A stretch of DNA of 36,851 nucleotides from JAAYZQ01 sp034428935 (GTDB taxonomy: Bacteria; Chloroflexota; Anaerolineae; JAAYZQ01): positions 1-36,851 of the forward strand of contig DAOUHB010000161.1 of assembly GCA_034428935.1 (NCBI GenBank). Reading direction: 5' to 3'. This document shows positions 31,572-36,851 of this stretch, in pieces (position 1 is the first letter of the stretch; every line of letters begins with the position of its first letter). Below the pieces are notes generated by a model that was not told the origin of the DNA, did not search any database, and saw only the letters and a program-made list of their open reading frames with translations. The position numbers and the translations under genes were made by a program.

Positions 31572-31597
31572 CGCCGGACGCCGCCCGGCGTCCGGCG
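31572..31597 (+). terminator. Hairpin after the exporter operon
   Basis: Perfect 11-bp stem CGCCGGACGCC (31572-31582) and GGCGTCCGGCG (31587-31597) with a GCCC loop; no T-tract. Probable terminator of the tetR-ABC operon. Confidence 0.65.
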
Positions 31598-31679
31598 GCC
31601 TGACCGGCCGGTTGCCCCGGCCCCGTCCTGCACGACCGCGGAGGTCTCGGGATGCGGGCCATCACCCTTCGCCGGCACC

Positions 31680-31708
31680 TTGCGAAATCGCCCCATCTCT
31701 GGTAAACT
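31680..31708 (+). promoter_or_regulatory. Promoter of the dnaX-recR operon
   Basis: TTGCGA (31680-31685), 17 bp, TAAACT (31703-31708). The same TTGCGA -35 is used at 7778. The leader is short (about 20 nt) with GAGGTGA before the ATG at 31735. Confidence 0.68.
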
Positions 31709-31734
31709 AGGGAGAGACCGAGCGAGGTGAAACC

Positions 31735-33528
31735 ATGGCCGGCCAGGCACTCTATCTCAAATATCGGCCCCAGACCTTTGACGAGGTGGTGGGGCAGGAG
31801 GCAATCACCCGCACCCTGCGCAACGCCCTGCAGCAGGGCCGGGTGCGCCACGCCTACCTGTTCACCGGCACGCGGGGCACGGGCAAGACGACCATGGCCC
31901 GCCTGCTGGCCAAGGCGGTCAACTGCCTGGCCCCCGAGGATCAGCGGCCGTGCAACGCTTGCGCCCTGTGCACCGCCCTCAACGAGGGCCGGCTCCTGGA
32001 CCTCATCGAGATCGACGCCGCCAGCAACCGCGGCATCGACGAGATCCGCGACATCCGCGAGAAGGTGGGCTTTCGCCCCAACGAGGGCCGATACAAGATC
32101 TATGTCCTGGACGAGGCCCACATGCTCACCGAGCCGGCCTTTAATGCCCTGCTCAAGACGTTGGAGGAGCCGCCGCCCCACGTGATTTTCGTCCTGGTCA
32201 CCACCGACCCGCAGAAAATCCCGGCGACCATCACCTCGCGCTGCCAGCGCTTTGACTTCAAGCGCATCCCGGTGAGCGACGTGGTGGGGCGCCTGGCCTA
32301 CGTGGCGGAACAGGAGGGGCTGCGCGCCGAGCCCGAGGCGCTGGAGATGATTGCCCAGCAGGCCACGGGCGCCATGCGCGACGCCCTCAGCCTCCTCGAC
32401 CAGCTCACCAGCTACGGCGAGGAGATCACTCTGGCCCAGGCCCAGATGGTCCTCGGTACGGTGGGCGGCGAGGCCGCGGCCCGCGTGGTGGACTGCCTCG
32501 CCAGCCGCGACCTGGCCGGCGGCCTGGACTGGATCGACCGCACCGTCGCCGACGGCGCCGACCCGCGCCAGTTCGGCCACGAGATCGTCCAGTACCTGCG
32601 CAGCGTGCTGCTGGTGCACGAGGGGGCGGGGACCCGCCTCCTCAACGCCACGGCCGAGCAGGCGGCCGAGGTCGAAGCCGTGTCGGCCCGCCTGCCCCTG
32701 CTGCAGCTCACGCGGGCCATCCGCCTCTTTAACGACGCGACCACCGAGCTGCGGCGCGGCTTTCAGACCATCCCGCAGTTGCCCCTGGAGATGGCACTGG
32801 TGGAGAGCCTCCTGGACCAGGAGGGCCCCGCGCCGGCTGCGCCCCAGGGGCCGGCCGCACCCCGCGCCGCTGCCAGTACACCGCCGGCCGGCGAGGGCGA
32901 GCTGAGGCCGAGGCAGGCCGGCGAGGAGCCGCCCCCGGCGTCCCGCGCCGAGGCGGCCGCACCTGCGCCGCGGGCCGTCGCCGAGGCCCGCGTCCAGCCG
33001 GCGCCCGACCCGCAGGAGCCCGCGCCCGCGGAAACGCTGCCCGCCCAGGCCAGGCCCCCGCAGCCGGCTGCCGGCGGCCCGCCCCTGGGCCAGGTGGTCG
33101 CTGCCTGGAGGGACATCCTCCAGGCGGTGCGGCGGCGCAACCCGACGACCTATGCCGCCCTCAATACCGACTGCCGGCCCGTGGAGGTGGACGGCGATGA
33201 GGTGGTGGTCACCTTCCCCCACGCCTTCCTGCGCGACAAGCTGGAGCATCCCGAGCGCAAGGTCGACATCCAGGACGCGCTGAACGAGATCCTCCAGGCC
33301 GGCTGCCGGGTGCGCTTTGTGCTGGCCGGCGATTTTGTGGCGCGTGCCCAGCCTGCCGCTCCCGCTCCCAGGCCCGAGCCCGGGCCCGAGCCCGAGCCCG
33401 ATCCGCCGCCGGCCCAGCCGGCCGCCGGCGCCAGGGCCCAGGAGCCCAGGGGAGAGTTGGACAGCAAGGACATGGACCAGATCGTTCGCTGGGCCCGGGG
33501 CGTCGGCGGGCAGGTGGTCGAGGGTTAA
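31735..33528 (+). CDS. dnaX: DNA polymerase III subunit gamma/tau
   Basis: 597-residue clamp-loader ATPase that loads the sliding clamp for the replicative polymerase. It has the AAA+ Walker A GTRGTGKTT (residues 45-53), zinc module C64, C73, C76 and C79, Walker B VLDEAHML and sensor 1 TTDP/TSRCQRFDFKRIP. Domains II and III run to about residue 365, followed by a Pro/Ala-rich linker (about 365-440), a folded tau-like segment (LGQVVAAWRDILQAVRRRNPTTYAAL) and a second Pro/Glu linker coded by GCCCGA-like hexamer repeats (33373-33405). No poly-A slippery site for making gamma is visible, so a single long product is likely. It is the first gene of the classical dnaX-ybaB-recR operon. Confidence 0.96.
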   Translation: MAGQALYLKYRPQTFDEVVGQEAITRTLRNALQQGRVRHAYLFTGTRGTGKTTMARLLAKAVNCLAPEDQRPCNACALCTALNEGRLLDLIEIDAASNRGIDEIRDIREKVGFRPNEGRYKIYVLDEAHMLTEPAFNALLKTLEEPPPHVIFVLVTTDPQKIPATITSRCQRFDFKRIPVSDVVGRLAYVAEQEGLRAEPEALEMIAQQATGAMRDALSLLDQLTSYGEEITLAQAQMVLGTVGGEAAARVVDCLASRDLAGGLDWIDRTVADGADPRQFGHEIVQYLRSVLLVHEGAGTRLLNATAEQAAEVEAVSARLPLLQLTRAIRLFNDATTELRRGFQTIPQLPLEMALVESLLDQEGPAPAAPQGPAAPRAAASTPPAGEGELRPRQAGEEPPPASRAEAAAPAPRAVAEARVQPAPDPQEPAPAETLPAQARPPQPAAGGPPLGQVVAAWRDILQAVRRRNPTTYAALNTDCRPVEVDGDEVVVTFPHAFLRDKLEHPERKVDIQDALNEILQAGCRVRFVLAGDFVARAQPAAPAPRPEPGPEPEPDPPPAQPAAGARAQEPRGELDSKDMDQIVRWARGVGGQVVEG

Positions 33529-33590
33529 GATGGCAAGCCGGCGAACCAGGGTGATCCTACAGGACAGGACCCGATAAGGAGGTTTTATAC

Positions 33591-33953
33591 ATGGCAAAAG
33601 GAAAAGGACAGCGCATCCGGGCCAGCCAGCCAGGCGGCCGGCCCGACACGCGCCAGATGATCCAGAAGATCCAGGAACAGATGATGCAGACCCAGGAAGA
33701 GTTGGGCCAGAAGACGGTGTCGGCCACCGCCGGCGGCGGCGTCGTCGAGGTGGTCATGACCGGCCACCAGCGCGTACAATCCATTACCATCGCCCCCGAG
33801 GCGGTGGATCCCGAGGACGTCGAGATGCTCCAGGACCTCATCGTGGCCGCCGTGAACGAGGCCATCGAGCGCAGCCAGAACCTGGCCGCGGAACAGATGG
33901 GTTCCCTCACCGGCGGGCTGGGCCTGGGCGATCTGGGCGGCCTCCTCGGCTAG
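33591..33953 (+). CDS. ebfC: YbaB/EbfC nucleoid-associated protein
   Basis: 120-residue small DNA-binding protein that forms tweezer-like dimers and coats DNA. The family core is visible: QKIQEQMMQTQEELGQKTVSATAGGGVVEVVMTG, split here over residues 23-62, then QRVQSITIAPEAVDPEDVEMLQDLIVAAVNEA. The N-terminus is longer than usual and basic (MAKGKGQRIRASQPGGRPD), which may add DNA contacts. The tail is Gly/Leu-rich (GGLGLGDLGGLLG). The ATG at 33591 has a strong ribosome site, AAGGAGG. The position between dnaX and recR is the standard one in bacteria. Confidence 0.94.
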   Translation: MAKGKGQRIRASQPGGRPDTRQMIQKIQEQMMQTQEELGQKTVSATAGGGVVEVVMTGHQRVQSITIAPEAVDPEDVEMLQDLIVAAVNEAIERSQNLAAEQMGSLTGGLGLGDLGGLLG

Positions 33954-33965
33954 TCAGGAAACCAC

Positions 33966-34568
33966 ATGGCCGCCGTTACGCCTGAACCTGTCACCAAACT
34001 GATCGAGGCATTCTCGCAACTGCCGGGCATCGGACCCAAAACCGCGTCCCGGCTGACCTTCTACCTGCTCCGCCGGCCGGAGGAGCAAACCCACATCCTC
34101 GCCGACGCCCTGCGAGACCTGAAGCAAAAGATCGTCTTCTGCCGGTCCTGCTACAACATCACCGAGGAAAGCCCCTGTGCCGTCTGCCGCGACGAGGCGC
34201 GCGACCGCTCGGTGATCTGTGTCGTCGAGGAGCCCCTGGACGTGTTGGCCATCGAGCGCACGGGCGAATACCGCGGCCTGTACCACGTCCTCCACGGCGC
34301 CATCTCGCCGGTGGAGGGCATTGGCCCCGACGAGTTGCGCATCGCCGAGCTGCTGGCGCGCCTGCGCGAGCAGCCGGTGCGCGAGGTCCTGCTGGCCACC
34401 AACCCCAACCTCGAGGGCGAGGCCACGGCCATGTACCTGGCGCGCATCCTGCAGCCCCTGGGCGTGCGCGTCACGCGCCTGGCACGTGGCCTGCCCGTGG
34501 GCGGCGACCTGGAGTACGCCGACGCGGTAACCCTCGGCCGGGCGCTGGAGGGCCGGCAGGACATGTAG
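33966..34568 (+). CDS. recR: Recombination mediator RecR
   Basis: 200-residue ring-forming protein that works with RecF and RecO to load RecA onto gapped DNA. Order of parts: helix-hairpin-helix LPGIGPKTASRLTFYLL (residues 19-35), C4 zinc finger C59, C62, C71 and C74 (CRSCYNITEESPCAVC), then a Toprim domain (VICVVEEPLDVLAIE, YRGLYHVLHGAISPVEGIGP) and the C-terminal ATNPNLEGEATAMYL and THLARG-like (VTRLARGLPVGGDLEYAD) blocks. All are canonical. ATG at 33966 with AGGAAA upstream, 12 bp after ebfC. Same operon as dnaX. Confidence 0.97.
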   Translation: MAAVTPEPVTKLIEAFSQLPGIGPKTASRLTFYLLRRPEEQTHILADALRDLKQKIVFCRSCYNITEESPCAVCRDEARDRSVICVVEEPLDVLAIERTGEYRGLYHVLHGAISPVEGIGPDELRIAELLARLREQPVREVLLATNPNLEGEATAMYLARILQPLGVRVTRLARGLPVGGDLEYADAVTLGRALEGRQDM

Positions 34569-34593
34569 CCAGGGATGGCCTCCTGCTGGCACC

Positions 34594-36851
34594 ATGAGCG
34601 ACATCCAGCACTTTGTTCCTCCCGCCGGCCCCGAGGAAGTCGATGTCCTGGGCCGGCTGCGCCAGCCCATCCCGGCCGGCGTGACCTCCGTCTACGTGGA
34701 GGCCTACAGCCGGCCGGGAGACCTGGTTGTGGTGCCCTACTGCCAGGGCCCCGGCGTCGTCCTGGAGATCGTGGCCGCCGGCCGCAGGGCGCTGGCCATC
34801 AACTTTGATCCCCTGCTGGCCCTCCTCACCCGGGCAATGCTCTCTCCCCTGCCCGCCCGGGACGTGGACGCTGCCGTGGCCCGCGTGGGCGACAGCCTCA
34901 AGCAGGGCGTGCCCCTGCGGCGCACCCTCCTCGACCTGTACGCCACCACCTGCCCCGCCTGCCTGCGCCCCGTGTCCGCCGACTATTACGTCTGGGAGCG
35001 GGAGGGCACAGCACCCGTGGCCAAGCAGATCCGCTGCCCGAACTGCGAGTGGGACGGCGAGGCGGCCGCCGGCCCCGAGGACCGGGAGCGGGCCGCCGAG
35101 GTCCGGCCCCGGGGCATGCACTACCACTACCTGCGGGAGCGGGTCATCCCGGCCCTGGCCGCCGAGCCCGGCCTCCGAGAGCGGATGGAGAACCTGCTGG
35201 GCCTGTACTCGGACCGCAACATCTATGCCCTGGCCGAGCTGATCATCAAGGTCGAGAGCCTCTTCCCCCAGGGGCCGGTGCAGGAGGCGCTCAAGCTCCT
35301 CCTCCTCGACTGCCTGGACCGCTGCTCGTCGTTGACAGTGCCGCCCGGCCGCGCGCCGCGGCGCGACGGCCTCACCCGCCCGCCCCGCTTTCTGGAGTGC
35401 AACGTCTGGCGCGCCTTCGAGGAGGCCGCCGGCCGCCTGGGCCGCGCCTTCGGCCGGCCGGCCGTCGAGCTGGCGGAGGGCGTTGAGGACCTGCTGGCGC
35501 CGGGCTCGGGCGCCGCCGCCTTTGCCGGCCAGGGCCTGGTGCGCGACCTGCCCCTGTGGCTGCCGCCCCGCAGCCTGTCGCTGGTCATCTCCAGCCCGCC
35601 GCCCCTCAACGCGCCGGCCTGGACCCTCTCTTACCTGTGGGGCGCCTGGCTGCTGGACACGGTCGCTGTTGCCCCCCTGCTGCCCCTGCTGCGGCAGCGC
35701 CGGGCCGACGCCATGCTCTACGCCCGCGTCATGGGCAGCTCCCTGCAAAAGCTGGGCGGGCTCCTGGCCGACGGCGGCCGGCTGGTGCTGGTGCCCAGCG
35801 GGCAGCGCCGGGCCATGGTCGACGCCCTGGCCCTGGCGGCCGGCAGCGCCCGCCTGGCGGTCCGCACCCTGGTGGCCCGCGGCGACGACTATCGCCTGGA
35901 GCTGAGCCCCTCCTGGCCGGACCCGCCCGCGGCCCCGGAGCCCGCCGCGTCGCTGCCCCTGGCCGAGGCCATCCGGCAGGCGGCGCTGGAGGCCGCCGTG
36001 GAGGCGGTTCGCGCCCGGGGCGAGCCGGCCGAGTGGAGCACCCTCCACGCCGCGGCGCAGCGGCGCCTGGCCGCGGCCGGCCTCCTGGCCCGTGCCCTGG
36101 AGCCGGACGAGGGCGGCGGCCCCACACCCCTGGACCTGGTGGCCGAGGAGGTGCGCACCGCCCTGGAGGACCCCGCCCTGGAACGCCTGCAGCCCACGGC
36201 CGGCAGTCCCGAGCTGTGGTGGCTGGCCCGCCCCCTGGACCTGCCCGCGCCCCTGGCCGACCGGGTGGAGGCCGCGGCCCACGCGCTGCTCCAGAACAGC
36301 GCGACGCCCTGGAGCGAGGTCGATTTCGAGCGGGCCCTCTACGCCCTCTTCCCCGGCGATCTGACCCCCGGCGCCGGCCTGGTGCCGGGCTGCCTGCGCT
36401 CCTACGGGCAGGAGGTCTCGCCGGGGCAGTGGCAGCTTCGCGCCGAGGACCGGCCCGAGGCCCGCGACGCCGAGCGGGAAGAGGTCGCCGGCCAGCTCCT
36501 GGCCCTGGGCGAGCGCATGGGCTACCGGGCGGCCCCCCATCCCCCCTTTGAGCTGGCCTGGTTCGACGGCAAGAAGCTCCAGGCCCTGTTCGTGGTGCGC
36601 TGGCGGGCCGCCGTGCACGAGGCCCTGTCGCTGGGCGGCCGGCCGGGCGGCGCCCAGCGCTACCTGGTCATCCCCGGGGGGCGGGCCGCCCTGGTGGGCG
36701 AGAAGCTGGAGCGCAACCCCCTCTGGCAGCGGGCCGTGGAGGAGGGCGGCTGGCGCTTTATCAAGTACCGGCACGTGCGCCAACTTGCCGGGCAGCCCGA
36801 GATCGACGAGTACGTGCTGCGCACCGTCGTCGGCCTCGATCCCGTGGCCGA
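34594..36851 (+). CDS. Zn-ribbon DNA-methyltransferase-like protein with degenerate catalytic motifs (3' end outside the window)
   Basis: At least 752 residues, open to the right edge. The layout resembles Zn-ribbon adenine-specific DNA methylases (COG1743/DUF1156-like). A motif I region, GDLVVVPYCQGPGVVLEIV (residues 42-60) then LAINFDPLLALL, matches the usual GDxVLDPFCGSGTTLxEAL...GxDxNPLA. A zinc ribbon follows at C120, C123, C148 and C151 (TCPACLRP, RCPNCEWDG). Far downstream, LVISSPPPLNAP (330-341) stands where a D/N-P-P-Y motif IV is expected. Both catalytic motifs are altered, so it is probably not an active methyltransferase. The later part (about 480-750) looks like helical and winged-helix domains. 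The start ATG lies 25 bp after recR, without a clear ribosome site; it belongs to the dnaX-recR transcript. Homology assignment is by eye. Confidence 0.72.
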   Translation, partial: MSDIQHFVPPAGPEEVDVLGRLRQPIPAGVTSVYVEAYSRPGDLVVVPYCQGPGVVLEIVAAGRRALAINFDPLLALLTRAMLSPLPARDVDAAVARVGDSLKQGVPLRRTLLDLYATTCPACLRPVSADYYVWEREGTAPVAKQIRCPNCEWDGEAAAGPEDRERAAEVRPRGMHYHYLRERVIPALAAEPGLRERMENLLGLYSDRNIYALAELIIKVESLFPQGPVQEALKLLLLDCLDRCSSLTVPPGRAPRRDGLTRPPRFLECNVWRAFEEAAGRLGRAFGRPAVELAEGVEDLLAPGSGAAAFAGQGLVRDLPLWLPPRSLSLVISSPPPLNAPAWTLSYLWGAWLLDTVAVAPLLPLLRQRRADAMLYARVMGSSLQKLGGLLADGGRLVLVPSGQRRAMVDALALAAGSARLAVRTLVARGDDYRLELSPSWPDPPAAPEPAASLPLAEAIRQAALEAAVEAVRARGEPAEWSTLHAAAQRRLAAAGLLARALEPDEGGGPTPLDLVAEEVRTALEDPALERLQPTAGSPELWWLARPLDLPAPLADRVEAAAHALLQNSATPWSEVDFERALYALFPGDLTPGAGLVPGCLRSYGQEVSPGQWQLRAEDRPEARDAEREEVAGQLLALGERMGYRAAPHPPFELAWFDGKKLQALFVVRWRAAVHEALSLGGRPGGAQRYLVIPGGRAALVGEKLERNPLWQRAVEEGGWRFIKYRHVRQLAGQPEIDEYVLRTVVGLDPVA

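Larger units (their letters stand above)
31492..31734 (+). other. Intergenic stretch with an in-frame coding-like remnant
   Basis: After the exporter stop the same frame continues as KHFTYRGNLADGGKL, then AERQLAYLRRKRAG, with coding-like third-base GC and no start codon of its own. It may be a lost C-terminus cut by a new TAG, or the decayed end of another gene. The hairpin at 31572-31597 interrupts it. The rest holds the dnaX promoter (31680-31708). Confidence 0.35.

Noticed and set aside
33373..33405. GCCCGA hexamer run in dnaX as a programmed frameshift or regulatory repeat
   Set aside because: It codes for the expected Pro/Glu linker in frame, and no slippery heptamer is present.
29611..33597. 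Minus-strand ORF of 1328 codons across exporter and dnaX
   Set aside because: It is antisense to three well-identified genes, has a His/Gln/Gly-rich composition typical of reverse reading of GC-rich codons, and spans a promoter and a terminator.
34471..36783. Minus-strand ORF of 770 codons opposite the methylase-like gene
   Set aside because: The plus frame from 34594 is open to the window edge, has a Zn-ribbon and methylase-like order, and fits the operon; the minus frame is Gln/Gly/His-rich shadow sequence.
1..36851. CRISPR arrays, tRNA or rRNA genes, prophage or conjugation genes
   Set aside because: Scanned by eye on both strands; no regularly spaced repeats, cloverleaf structures or marker proteins were seen.

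Overview
The window is about 36.9 kb of high-GC bacterial DNA. I infer an uncultured member of the phylum Chloroflexota, probably Anaerolineae or a close relative. The reasons are the GroEL and FmdB-type sequences, the fused GldF-GldG transporter, large secreted Ig/DUF11-type proteins (one ending YLPLVMRQF, a C-terminal pattern I associate with this phylum), a GT-C protein carrying an ILEI-like domain, and a DUF2723 protein. This is inference from protein flavour, not a database result. There are 21 protein-coding genes that I can support. The groEL gene is cut at the left edge and a large gene is cut at the right edge. I see no tRNA, rRNA, CRISPR array or intact insertion sequence.

Layout. 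1-1533: groEL (5' end missing) followed by two strong hairpins. 1663-6920: a promoter, then fmdB-like, ABC ATPase, GldF-GldG fusion and DUF4340 protein in one tight operon closed by a near-perfect terminator. 6944-8787: a sirtuin and a glycyl-radical-enzyme activase, each with its own promoter. 8923-12066 (minus): a very large exported repeat protein, convergent with the activase across a 15-bp-stem terminator. 12353-12820: a promoter, a structured leader with its own terminator, and a small SWIM zinc-finger protein. 12877-14142 (minus): mtaB-like methylthiotransferase. 14292-20018: methyltransferase, GT-C/ILEI membrane protein and DUF2723 membrane protein, plausibly a surface-glycan or protein-glycosylation set. 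20127-21530 (minus): exported TPR protein. 21531-22084: a gene-free, AT-richer stretch rich in hairpins, with a candidate small RNA and a direct repeat. 22085-26078: an orphan OmpR-type response regulator and a glycosidase-like multidomain protein. 26087-26833 (minus): HAD phosphatase. 27036-31491: TetR regulator with a candidate operator and a heterodimeric ABC exporter. 31735-36851: dnaX, ybaB/ebfC, recR, then a DNA-methyltransferase-like protein with lost catalytic motifs.

The intergenic spaces repeatedly show vegetative promoters. Twelve sites have a -35 and a -10 hexamer spaced 16-18 bp, and they fix several start codons. The most unusual signals are these: (1) the 21.6-22.0 kb intergenic region, where a minus-strand RNA candidate would begin with a sequence complementary to the predicted 5' end of the response-regulator mRNA; (2) the Zn-ribbon pseudo-methyltransferase in the dnaX-recR operon; (3) a leader attenuator or small RNA ahead of the SWIM gene; (4) the fusion of a GT-C membrane protein to an ILEI/FAM3-like domain; (5) a Gly/Met-rich insertion inside one nucleotide-binding domain of the ABC exporter; (6) small palindromes that hold the stop codons at the ends of convergent genes.
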